Positions 8,595 through 16,841 of a DNA stretch of 64,000 bases are shown one piece after another. Position numbers and translations under genes: made by a program. Below the pieces are notes generated by a model. That model ran no database searches and was not told the DNA's origin. It was given only the letters and a program-made list of their open reading frames with translations. Source of the DNA: CAIYRG01 sp964446945 (GTDB lineage Bacteria > Pseudomonadota > Alphaproteobacteria > Micropepsales > Micropepsaceae); the NCBI GenBank assembly GCA_964446945.1, contig CAYUQO010000006.1:1-64000 (forward strand). The letters are read 5' to 3'. The number at the start of each line of letters is the position of its first letter. Position 1 is the first letter of the stretch.

Positions 8595-11404
8595 CAGAGG
8601 AAGCCGACACCAGAATTATTGCGACGCGGCGCCGGGCAATACAGCTGCTATCGTCATCGATTGCGGTCGCCATGGCAGGCTGTGGTGAGCCGCAGGAAGA
8701 AATCGTTCCCTACGTAGAAATGCCGGAGCGGCGCGTGCCTGCGGGCGAACCGCTGCGCTTCGCGACCGCGCTGGCCTTGTCGGGATATGGCCGCGGCGTT
8801 GTTGCGATCAGTGTCGATGGCCGACCGATCAAGATCGAAGGCAATCCGCGGCATCCCTATAGCCTCGGCGCCACCGACCTGTTTGCGGAAGCCGAAATTC
8901 TTGGGCTGTACGATCCGGACCGCTCGCGTGCTCCGTTGCAAAACGCAACCGTCGCATCATGGCAGGAATTCGAAAGCGACTGGCTACGCTGGACAGCGAA
9001 TGACCGCTCGGGCGCGGGAATGGGTTTGGTGACCGGCCGCGTGACGTCACCAACTCTGCTGAGGCTGATCACCGCATTGAAGATGCGTTTTCCTGAGCTT
9101 CGACAATACCGGTACGAGCCCGCGCATGATGACGAAGCGCGCGCAGGATCGCGTCAGGCATTTGGGCGTCAACTCGAAAGCATCCCGCACCTCGATCGCG
9201 CCGATGTGGTTCTGTGCCTGGATGCCGATCCACTCGGTGCCGGGCCGGGACTGCTGCGCAATGCGCGGGATTTCGCAACCCGCCGAAGCGGCGGAGCAGC
9301 GCAGAGACTCTACGTCGCCGAACCCGCATGGACGCTGACCGGGGCGGCCGCCGATCACCGGATCGCGGCACATCCCGACGCCATTGCCGAAATGGCGCGG
9401 GCGGTGGCGAAAGCGCTCGGTGCGGACGCCGGCGAGCCGATGCTTTCACCCGCTGCACTCCATTTCGCTGAAACCGCTGCTTCCGATCTGCGCCAGGCCA
9501 ACGGGCGCGCGATCATTCTCGTCGGGAATACGCAGCCTGCTGCACTGCACGCGTTGGCGCACTTCCTCAACGGACAATTGCAGGCACCGGTCGATCTCGT
9601 TGCCCCGTCCGACCCGGTCGAGGACGACCACACAGTCATGTTCAGCGCGTTCATCAACGATCTGCAGCAACGTAAGATTCGTACGCTGATCGTGTTGGAC
9701 GCCAATCCGGTTTATGATTCCGCCGCGAGGGACGAGGTCGGGCGGGCGCTGTCCGCCGTTCCATTCAGCGTTCATGTCGGCTGCTACGGCGATGAAACGG
9801 CGGAACATTGCCGTTGGCATTTGCCGCTGTCGCACACGCTGGAAAGCTGGGGCGACATCCGCAGTGTCGATGGGACTGCTGCGCTGATTCAGCCGCTAAT
9901 CCGGCCACTTTACGACACCCGCACGGCTCCGGAGATACTGAACCTGCTGGCCGGTGGTCGGGCAACGGGCGCCCAACAGCTTTTGCGCGCAAGCTGGATG
10001 GCGGCGGCCCCCAGTGGCATGGACATGGACCAATGGTGGCTGACCTCGCTGACAACAGGTGTAACCGCCAATTCCGCCACCTCGTCCATCAATGCAACAG
10101 CGGCGATGCCGTCAGTTCCACCCGCTCGGAACAGTGGATTCGGACTCTCGCTGCTGCTTTCCCCCTCCCCGACGATCTGGGACGGCCGCTATTGCAACAA
10201 TGCCTGGCTGCAGGAATGCCCTTCGCCTTTCAGCAAGGAGGTATGGGGGAATGCGATCGAGATTGCTCCCGAAGATGCGGCGCGGCTCGGTGTTTCGGAA
10301 GCGGATCACGTCACGGTCGGACATGGCCGCGCGGAAGTACAGGCGATTGCCACGATTGAACGCGGTCAGGCACCAGGAACAATTCGTGCTTCGCTCGGCT
10401 ATGGCCGGTGGCGTGCCGGCACAATCGGCTCGGGAGTCGGGACGCGCTTTACGGCGTTGACGATGACCGGACAGGAGCGCCGGTTAGATGGCATTTCGCT
10501 GCGGCGAACCGGCTCCGGTCTGCTGCACAGCACCCAGAGCCATACAAAACTCGAAGGACGGGACGAAGAGCTCTATCCTCTCGCGCCGGCGTCGCAAATC
10601 ACCGAACGCATCGCTGCCCTGAAACCGGACAGGGGCGGCATGTTGCCCCCGCTTCCGCCCGATCCCTATGCCTGGGCGATGGTGATCGACAACGACCTCT
10701 GCATCGGCTGCAACGCCTGTGTGATCGCCTGTCAGGCCGAGAACAATGTCGGCGTCGTCGGCCCGGACCAGGTGGATCTCGGACGCGAAATGCACTGGCT
10801 GCGCATCGACACCTATGAACTGGACGTAGGCGATGGGCTACGCCGCGGGTTTCAGCCGATCCCCTGCATGCATTGCGAAACAGCACCGTGCGAGCCGGTA
10901 TGTCCGGTCGAAGCCTCGGTGCACGACCACGAAGGTCTGAACGTCCAGGTCTACAACCGGTGCATCGGAACGCGATTCTGCGAAGCCAATTGTCCGTACA
11001 AGGTCCGCCGCTTCAATTTCTTCGCCTATACGCGTGGGCAGGAATACGGGAATCTGGGCGAACCGCCGGTACGGGCGCAGCGCAATCCGAATGTTTCCGT
11101 GCGCGGGCGCGGCGTGATGGAGAAATGCACCTATTGCGTGCAGCGCATCAGTTCCGCCCGGAAGCAGGCCGAGAAACAGGACCGGCTGATCCGCGAGGGT
11201 GAAGTCGTCACGGCCTGCGCGGCGGCCTGTCCCACGCGCGCCATTCGCTTCGGCAATCGCAATGACCCGCAGGCAGCGGTCGCGACACTCAAGCATAATG
11301 AACGGCACTTCGAACTTTTGGGCCATCTGGATACGCGTCCGCGCACGACCTATCTCGCCAAGGTCTACAATCCCAATCCGGCGCTGGGGAAAGTATCGGG
11401 ATGA
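8591..11404 (+). CDS. actB: Alternative complex III iron-sulfur subunit ActB
   Basis: 937 aa from GTG 8591, overlapping the actA stop by four bases. The N-terminus has three arginines (residues 13-15) and a lipobox-like MAGC (Cys about 31), which fits Tat export and lipid anchoring. The middle (about 60-680) is a molybdopterin-oxidoreductase-like fold that in this family carries no cofactor. The C-terminal quarter holds four ferredoxin-type cysteine groups: CIGCNACVIAC; CMHCETAPCEPVCPV; CIGTRFCEANCP; and CTYCVQRI with CAAACPTRAI. This agrees with the three 4Fe-4S plus one 3Fe-4S clusters of characterized ActB. It should carry electrons from the membrane quinol site toward ActA/ActE. Confidence 0.92.
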   Translation: MTEEADTRIIATRRRAIQLLSSSIAVAMAGCGEPQEEIVPYVEMPERRVPAGEPLRFATALALSGYGRGVVAISVDGRPIKIEGNPRHPYSLGATDLFAEAEILGLYDPDRSRAPLQNATVASWQEFESDWLRWTANDRSGAGMGLVTGRVTSPTLLRLITALKMRFPELRQYRYEPAHDDEARAGSRQAFGRQLESIPHLDRADVVLCLDADPLGAGPGLLRNARDFATRRSGGAAQRLYVAEPAWTLTGAAADHRIAAHPDAIAEMARAVAKALGADAGEPMLSPAALHFAETAASDLRQANGRAIILVGNTQPAALHALAHFLNGQLQAPVDLVAPSDPVEDDHTVMFSAFINDLQQRKIRTLIVLDANPVYDSAARDEVGRALSAVPFSVHVGCYGDETAEHCRWHLPLSHTLESWGDIRSVDGTAALIQPLIRPLYDTRTAPEILNLLAGGRATGAQQLLRASWMAAAPSGMDMDQWWLTSLTTGVTANSATSSINATAAMPSVPPARNSGFGLSLLLSPSPTIWDGRYCNNAWLQECPSPFSKEVWGNAIEIAPEDAARLGVSEADHVTVGHGRAEVQAIATIERGQAPGTIRASLGYGRWRAGTIGSGVGTRFTALTMTGQERRLDGISLRRTGSGLLHSTQSHTKLEGRDEELYPLAPASQITERIAALKPDRGGMLPPLPPDPYAWAMVIDNDLCIGCNACVIACQAENNVGVVGPDQVDLGREMHWLRIDTYELDVGDGLRRGFQPIPCMHCETAPCEPVCPVEASVHDHEGLNVQVYNRCIGTRFCEANCPYKVRRFNFFAYTRGQEYGNLGEPPVRAQRNPNVSVRGRGVMEKCTYCVQRISSARKQAEKQDRLIREGEVVTACAAACPTRAIRFGNRNDPQAAVATLKHNERHFELLGHLDTRPRTTYLAKVYNPNPALGKVSG

Positions 11405-12759
11405 GCGCGGCGTCACAGGATGCCGCCCGCTGGCTCGGTCCCGGCGCGCAGAGCGAAAAAGCTATCACGGCGCTGATATGCGCGCCCATGCTGGAGCGAA
11501 TCTCCTGGCGCAACTGGTGGATCGCATTTGCCTTCGCGTCGGCGCTGACCATCATCATGTGGATTTCGGCGATTTACCTGTTTGCCGCCGGTATCGGCGT
11601 ATGGGGCGTCAATTCCGTTGTCGTCTGGGGATTCGCCATCTCGAACTACGTCTGGTGGCTCGGCATCGGGCATGCGGGGACTCTGATATCCGCGCTGATG
11701 CTCCTGACGCGGCAACGTTGGCGCGCGTCGCTCAATCGTGCCGCCGAAACCATGACGCTGTTTGCCGTCGCGATGGCAGGCCTCTACCCGATTTTTCATC
11801 TTGGCCGTCCGTATTTTCTGTACTGGCTGATTCCCTATCCCAACCGGATGACGCTGTGGCCGCAGTGGCGCAGCGCTCTGGTCTGGGATTTCTGGGCGGT
11901 CGGCACCTATATCCTTTTTTCGCTGCTGTTCTGGTATGCAGGACTGATCCCGGATTTGGCCGTGCTGCGCGACCGTGCGCGCAATCGCACCGCCCGGCGG
12001 ATTTACGGAGTGTTCGCGCTCGGCTGGCGCGGTTCGGCGCGCCACTGGGAAATTCATGAGCGCATGTACCGGGCCATGGCGGCGATGGCCGTGCCATTGG
12101 TCGTTTCGGTACACAGCATCGTCAGCCTGGATTTTGCCGCCAGTGTGATGCCGGGCTGGCAGACCACGATCTACCCGCCCTATTTCGTGATCGGCGCCCT
12201 GTATTCGGGTTTTGCCATGGTGGTCGTGATCATGGCGGCGCTGCGCAAGGGCTTTGGTTTTGAGTCGCTGATCACGGTGCGGCACTTCGAAGTGATCGGG
12301 CGAGTGCTGCTGACGGCATCCATTATCATGGGGCTCTCTTACGCAGTCGAATGGTTCACCGCCTGGTACAGCGGCGACACGGCAGAACTGAACCAGTTGT
12401 CGAACGAATTCACCGGCCCCTATCGCCTGCTTTATGCCGCCCAGATTGTCTGCAATGTCCTGGTGCCGCAGTTTTACTGGTCGCGATATGTGCGCACCCG
12501 CATTCCGCTGATGGTGATTATTGCCATCATCATCAATATCGGGATGTGGATTGAACGTGTGCTGATCATCTGGGACACGCTGGGCCACGACTATATGGTG
12601 AGTTCCTGGCGCCAGTTCCTGCCGACCTTCTGGGACTGGAGCATGTGGTTCGGGACGCTCGGCTTCTTTGCCTTTCTGTATCTCCTCTTCTGCCGCATCC
12701 TGCCGATCATGTCGGTGCACGAGACGCACAAGCTGCTGCACCGGGAGCGGCAGGGATGA
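11401..12759 (+). CDS. actC: Alternative complex III membrane subunit ActC (NrfD/PsrC-like)
   Basis: 452 aa. Multiple hydrophobic helices (about ten), including WWIAFAFASALTIIMWI and VWGFAISNYVWWLGIGHAG. The latter, followed by GTLISALMLLTRQRWR, is characteristic of the NrfD-like quinol-interacting subunits of complex III alternatives. ATG overlaps the actB stop (ATGA). It forms the main quinol-oxidizing membrane subunit with ActF and contacts the ActB iron-sulfur domain. The C-terminal region (WIERVLIIWDTLGHDY) also fits ActC. Confidence 0.92.
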   Translation: MSAASQDAARWLGPGAQSEKAITALICAPMLERISWRNWWIAFAFASALTIIMWISAIYLFAAGIGVWGVNSVVVWGFAISNYVWWLGIGHAGTLISALMLLTRQRWRASLNRAAETMTLFAVAMAGLYPIFHLGRPYFLYWLIPYPNRMTLWPQWRSALVWDFWAVGTYILFSLLFWYAGLIPDLAVLRDRARNRTARRIYGVFALGWRGSARHWEIHERMYRAMAAMAVPLVVSVHSIVSLDFAASVMPGWQTTIYPPYFVIGALYSGFAMVVVIMAALRKGFGFESLITVRHFEVIGRVLLTASIIMGLSYAVEWFTAWYSGDTAELNQLSNEFTGPYRLLYAAQIVCNVLVPQFYWSRYVRTRIPLMVIIAIIINIGMWIERVLIIWDTLGHDYMVSSWRQFLPTFWDWSMWFGTLGFFAFLYLLFCRILPIMSVHETHKLLHRERQG

Positions 12760-13277
12760 CCCATATTTTCGTTGCCGAGTTCGAATCCGCGGAGGCGATG
12801 AATAAAGCCGCCGGCGCGGCAAAAGCGCAGGGGCATCCGGCGGACGACGCACTGACGCCGTTTCCCGTACCGGAAGTCATGGAGCACCTGACCGAGCGCC
12901 GCAAACGACCGGTCGGATGGGTGATGACGTTTGCGGGATTGGCAGCCGCAGGCGCGGCATGGTTCATGCAGTGGCACAGCGCCGCGCTCGATTACCCGAT
13001 CATCTCCGGCGGCCGGCCGTTGAACAGCTGGCCGATCTTCTTCCTGGTCACCTATGAGGCCTGCATCCTGTTTGGCGGTATTGCGGGGTTTGTCGCCTTT
13101 GCCACGGACTGCCGCCTGCCCTCGTTGCACCATCCGTTGTTCGATGTTGAGGCTGTGGAACGCGCGAGCCAGGACCGTTTTTTTCTGATCTTCGAAGCCG
13201 CGGAAGAGAGACGTGATCAAATCGCCGAGGTGGTATCGGCGCTGACGCCGGTCACGATCAACGAGGTCGCGTTATGA
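12756..13277 (+). CDS. actD: Alternative complex III subunit ActD (DUF3341)
   Basis: 173 aa from ATG 12756, overlapping the actC stop. A short soluble N-terminal domain starts with VAEFESAEAMNKAAGAAKA, has a P-F-P-V-P-E element (about residues 35-40), and is followed by two membrane helices (about 58-75 and 92-110). This is the DUF3341 architecture of ActD, a membrane subunit without cofactors. Its position between actC and actE is the usual one. Confidence 0.9.
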   Translation: MTHIFVAEFESAEAMNKAAGAAKAQGHPADDALTPFPVPEVMEHLTERRKRPVGWVMTFAGLAAAGAAWFMQWHSAALDYPIISGGRPLNSWPIFFLVTYEACILFGGIAGFVAFATDCRLPSLHHPLFDVEAVERASQDRFFLIFEAAEERRDQIAEVVSALTPVTINEVAL

Positions 13278-13774
13278 AGCGCGCCATTGTCCTCGTGGCC
13301 GCGTTGGCACTGTCCGCCTGTAGCGAGGATCAGGATCCACAGGCGCGCTACCGCACCTATGCGGCCGCCATTCCACCCTGGCCATCGGCATCGGCGGCGC
13401 TGCTTCCTCCGGACGGCACAGTGGCCGTGGACGATCCCGAGCGCGATGCCGCGGCAAAAACGCCGCCGCCGGTCACTCCGGCGCTGCTGGCGCGGGGGCG
13501 CGACCGTTTCGGTATTTTCTGCTCGCCGTGCCACGGTTTCGACGGATATGGCGATGGAATCATTGTGGCACGCGGATTTCCGCACCCGCCCTCCTATCAC
13601 AGCGCACAACTGCGGGCAGCGCCGGCGCAACTGTTTTTCGACACCATCACCCAAGGCTATGGCGCGATGTATGCCTATGGTGATCGCGTACCACCGGCCG
13701 ACCGCTGGGCGATCATCGCCTATATCCGCGCACTGCAACTGTCACAGCTTCCCATGCCCGGGAAAACGCCATGA
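13274..13774 (+). CDS. actE: Alternative complex III monoheme cytochrome c lipoprotein ActE
   Basis: 166 aa. A lipoprotein signal peptide ends in LSAC (lipidated Cys16). One heme site, CSPCH at residues 83-87, follows GRDRFGIF, and a downstream Met in YGAMYAYG is a possible sixth ligand. In alternative complex III, ActE is the lipid-anchored monoheme cytochrome that hands electrons to the oxidase. ATG overlaps the actD stop by four bases. Confidence 0.92.
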   Translation: MKRAIVLVAALALSACSEDQDPQARYRTYAAAIPPWPSASAALLPPDGTVAVDDPERDAAAKTPPPVTPALLARGRDRFGIFCSPCHGFDGYGDGIIVARGFPHPPSYHSAQLRAAPAQLFFDTITQGYGAMYAYGDRVPPADRWAIIAYIRALQLSQLPMPGKTP

Positions 13775-14820
13775 GTCGTTGGCTGCGCATTGGCGCCATT
13801 ACGCTCGCAGTTTTGGGCGTCACTGGAGTGGTGATTGTTGCGATCTTCAATCCCGTACTCGCGCTACAGGGCTGGCTCACGGCCATGGTTTGGAGCGCGA
13901 TGATACCCGTGGGAGCGCTATCGCTCCTGATGGTTCACCGCCTCACCGGCGGCGAATGGGGGTTCGCGCTGGCGCCGGTACTTGAAACTGCCGCGCGCGC
14001 GATTGCCGGGGTGGCACTGATAGCTGTTCCGGTGTTGATCTTTCCCGGCACGATCTATCGCTGGCACAGCTTCCCGCAACTTCCCGCGGAAGTGGGACAA
14101 TATTATATGACGGCGCCCTTCTTCGCGTTCCGCATGGTCCTCGCGTTCTGCATCTGGAGCGCATTGGCCTGGGTGCCTGCCCTCCGGCGCACAGGCACGG
14201 GCGCTGCCTGCGGCCTGATCGTGCTTGCGATTGTCAGCAACTTCATCGCCATCGACTGGATCGAATCCAGCAGGCCGGGATACCACTCGTCGAATTTCGG
14301 CTTTGGTCTTTGGATCGAGCAAATGCTTTCCGCCTTCGCGCTGTGCGCTCTGATCGGAACAGAGGGCGATGAAACGCGCCGGTGCCGTGATCTCGCCGGT
14401 CTTCTGATCGCGGTTCTGCTCGGCGTGATGTATTTCACGTATGTCGAATTCGCGATCATCTGGTACGGCGATCTGCCGGACAAAATCGGATGGTTCATCA
14501 CGCGCAGCCGGACGCCCTGGCCCGAGATCGGCGGGTTCGCACTGCTGACCGGTGCAGCGGCTCCCTTTCTCGCGCTGTTGAACAAGCAGATACGCGAAAG
14601 CGAAACTGCGCTCAGCGTCATCGGCGGCGGCATGTCGCTCGCGATCATTCTGCATATTGCATGGCTGCTGATTCCGAGTTTCGGAATTGCGGCGCTGCTG
14701 CCGGCGGTGCTTGCGATCATCGCCATTGCCGTCGCATTTGCGACCTGGCTGCGCCTGTTGACCGGTTATTGGCCCGTGCCGTGGCGGCCAATTCTTCCCG
14801 TGGCCGAATCCAATGGTTGA
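13771..14820 (+). CDS. actF: Alternative complex III membrane subunit ActF
   Basis: 349 aa, strongly hydrophobic, about ten membrane helices. It is a shorter NrfD-like paralog of ActC, with conserved stretches such as FPGTIYRWHSFP, YYMTAPFFAFRMVL and YFTYVEFAIIWYGDLPDKIG, the last typical of ActF. ATG overlaps the actE stop. It probably forms the second half of the transmembrane core. Confidence 0.9.
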   Translation: MSRWLRIGAITLAVLGVTGVVIVAIFNPVLALQGWLTAMVWSAMIPVGALSLLMVHRLTGGEWGFALAPVLETAARAIAGVALIAVPVLIFPGTIYRWHSFPQLPAEVGQYYMTAPFFAFRMVLAFCIWSALAWVPALRRTGTGAACGLIVLAIVSNFIAIDWIESSRPGYHSSNFGFGLWIEQMLSAFALCALIGTEGDETRRCRDLAGLLIAVLLGVMYFTYVEFAIIWYGDLPDKIGWFITRSRTPWPEIGGFALLTGAAAPFLALLNKQIRESETALSVIGGGMSLAIILHIAWLLIPSFGIAALLPAVLAIIAIAVAFATWLRLLTGYWPVPWRPILPVAESNG

Positions 14821-15136
14821 ACTGCCGCAAAATCCGGGGGTCGACAACCGCACAGTGCTTTTGGTCGCAGCGGGGATCATCGGATTCCTGGTCGTATTTC
14901 TGGTGGTACTGCTTGCAATATTTCCCAACCTGACTCATCGGCCGCTGCCGCCGCTGGCGCAATTTCCAGCGCCATCGGTCATGACGGACGAGCGGACGCA
15001 ACGGATCGAACTCGAACGCGCGCAGTATCAGCGCCTGAGTGGCAGCAACGGCACGATGCGGATCGAGGACGCGATGGCGGCCATCGCGGCAAAAGGTGCT
15101 ACGGCGTATGATCCGATCGGGGCAGCCGCGCAATGA
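14813..15136 (+). CDS. Single-TM small protein between ActF and SCO
   Basis: 107 aa with one membrane helix (about residues 15-38, LLVAAGIIGFLVVFLVVLL) and a periplasmic tail. The tail ends in RIELERAQYQRLSGSNG and then MRIEDAMAAIAAKG. That tail resembles a pattern seen in small proteins beside SCO and oxidase genes (Glu-rich helix, then RI-x-I-x-AM). Its overlap with actF is eight bases, the only junction of the run that is not four. It could be an accessory subunit in the ActG position or a cytochrome-oxidase assembly helper; the sequence does not decide. Confidence 0.75.
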   Translation: MVELPQNPGVDNRTVLLVAAGIIGFLVVFLVVLLAIFPNLTHRPLPPLAQFPAPSVMTDERTQRIELERAQYQRLSGSNGTMRIEDAMAAIAAKGATAYDPIGAAAQ

Positions 15137-15903
15137 AGAGGTCGACGCTTCTCGCGATTTGTTTGTCTCTGATGGTAGCATTCCAGGCGCAGGCAGCACT
15201 GCCACCGGCGGTCTTGAACCAGCTTGGTATCACCCTTCCCGCCGGCGCGAGGCTACCGCTCGACGCCCGTGCGGTGGACGTCACGGGACAGCAGCGCACG
15301 CTGCGCGGCATTCTTTCGGGTCGTCCTGCTTTTGTCGTGTTCGCCGATTACACATGTAAAAATCTCTGCGGTCCGGCACTGGTCTTGCTGAGTACGGCTC
15401 TGAACCAGAGCCACATGCCGTCTGCGCAATATCGTTTGATCGTCATCGGACTCGACCCGAAAGACCAACCGGCCGATGCGAGGAAAATGGCAGCGGCACA
15501 AATCTGCGGCACGTTGCGCGACAGCGCTGTGCTTCTGTTACCCGACGCACGCAATCTCGCCGCAATGACTGAGGCTGCCGGTTTTCATTACGCCTATGAC
15601 CCGGCAATCGATCAGTTTGCGCATCCTGAAGCGGTTTATGCCATCGCCGCGGACGGCCACGTCATCCACATACTGTCTCCGCTGACCCTGACCGCGGCCG
15701 ATGTCCAGACCGCGTTTACCGCACCCCGGTCTCCGGCAGACTCATTCGCCAGCCGCTTTCGTCTGCTCTGTTATCACTTCGCGGAATTGACCGGTCTCCA
15801 CACCGCTGCCGTTCAACTGGTTCTTAAATTCGCCGCTGTGCTGACAGTTGCAGGCATGGCGGGCGCCGTGTTCCTCATGCAGAAGCGGAGGACAGGCGCA
15901 TGA
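15133..15903 (+). CDS. SCO1/SenC-family copper chaperone
   Basis: 256 aa. A signal peptide (residues 1-21) is followed by a thioredoxin-like domain with the copper-binding CKNLC (Cys75 and Cys79). A downstream His in FAHPEAVYA supplies the third ligand of the SCO family. Unusually, a membrane helix sits near the C-terminus (about 228-250) with the basic tail KRRTGA, so it may be anchored at that end. It should load the CuA site of the adjacent CoxB. ATG and stop overlap both neighbours by four bases. Confidence 0.9.
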   Translation: MKRSTLLAICLSLMVAFQAQAALPPAVLNQLGITLPAGARLPLDARAVDVTGQQRTLRGILSGRPAFVVFADYTCKNLCGPALVLLSTALNQSHMPSAQYRLIVIGLDPKDQPADARKMAAAQICGTLRDSAVLLLPDARNLAAMTEAAGFHYAYDPAIDQFAHPEAVYAIAADGHVIHILSPLTLTAADVQTAFTAPRSPADSFASRFRLLCYHFAELTGLHTAAVQLVLKFAAVLTVAGMAGAVFLMQKRRTGA

Positions 15904-16841
15904 GTTTAGGCGGCCTGTTTACCGAGGCGGCTACCGGCGCCCAGACGGTCGATACCGAGTTTCTGATGCTCACCGTCATTTCTCTCGCCATTTTCCTGCT
16001 CGTCTTCACGCTCGTGCTGGTGTTTTCGATCCGGTATCGGCGCGGGTCACGTGCCGAACGCGGCGCACTGCCTCGTTTCCTGAAACACGAAATCGAAATC
16101 GGCTGGACGTCAGCAACCATATTCCTGGCCCTGTTCATCTTCTGGTGGGGCGTTGCAGCACCCGCGGCCATCGCGCCGCCGCTGAACAATCCGCTGCAGA
16201 TCCACGTCTATGCCAAGCAATGGATGTGGAAAGTGGAGCATCCCAACGGCGCGCGTGAAATCAACACGCTGCACCTGCCGGTCAAGAATCCGGTACGCCT
16301 GATCATGACCTCACAGGATGTGATCCACAGCTTTTACGTGCCGGCATTTCGCGTCAAACACGACGTCTTGCCGGATCGCATCACGGTGCTCGAGTTCTAT
16401 CCGACCAGGATCGGAGATTTTCATCTTTTTTGCGCCGAATATTGCGGCGCCCAGCACTCGAACATGATTGGCGACATCGTGGTCATGGCGGCCGACGAAT
16501 ATGCCCGCTGGCGCGATACGCAGCCCCACACCGACAGTCTCGCCGCCGAAGGTGCCGCATTGTTCCATTCGCTCGGCTGTTCTGGATGCCACGATCCTGC
16601 TTCGTCGGTACACGCACCGGATTTGCGCGGTTTGTTCGGCCATACGGTACCTCTGGAAGGCGGGCGCGTCGCGACTGTGGACGAAGCCTATATTCGCGAT
16701 TGCATCCTGATGCCGCAGAAGAACATTCCTGCCGGCTATCCGCCGATCATGCCGTCATTTTCGAACATTGTGGACGACAGTCAGATGGAGCGGCTGATCG
16801 CCTATATCAAATCGCTCGCTCTTGAGGACCAGGTGCAGTGA
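15900..16841 (+). CDS. coxB: Cytochrome c oxidase subunit II with fused cytochrome c domain (caa3 type)
   Basis: 313 aa. Two membrane helices (about residues 23-45 and 70-92) are followed by the CuA cupredoxin domain, with His143 in VIHSFYVP and the cluster CAEYCGAQHSNM (residues 178-189). A C-terminal cytochrome c domain has CSGCH at 227-231 and an MPSFSN segment with the probable Met ligand. The fused heme c defines a caa3 oxidase, which fits direct electron input from ActE of alternative complex III. Confidence 0.95.
   Translation: MSLGGLFTEAATGAQTVDTEFLMLTVISLAIFLLVFTLVLVFSIRYRRGSRAERGALPRFLKHEIEIGWTSATIFLALFIFWWGVAAPAAIAPPLNNPLQIHVYAKQWMWKVEHPNGAREINTLHLPVKNPVRLIMTSQDVIHSFYVPAFRVKHDVLPDRITVLEFYPTRIGDFHLFCAEYCGAQHSNMIGDIVVMAADEYARWRDTQPHTDSLAAEGAALFHSLGCSGCHDPASSVHAPDLRGLFGHTVPLEGGRVATVDEAYIRDCILMPQKNIPAGYPPIMPSFSNIVDDSQMERLIAYIKSLALEDQVQ

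Noticed and set aside
8591..11404. ActB as an active molybdenum oxidoreductase
   Set aside because: The gene lies within a full alternative complex III set, in which this fold has lost molybdenum cofactor. The cysteine groups are those of the ferredoxin-like domain.
11413..12852. 479-codon minus-strand frame opposite actC
   Set aside because: Lies entirely across a gene with conserved membrane helices and tight overlaps. Its translation is Arg/His/Gln-rich low-complexity sequence.
13918..14928. 336-codon minus-strand frame opposite actF
   Set aside because: Shadow of actF; no signal, domain or ribosome-binding site.
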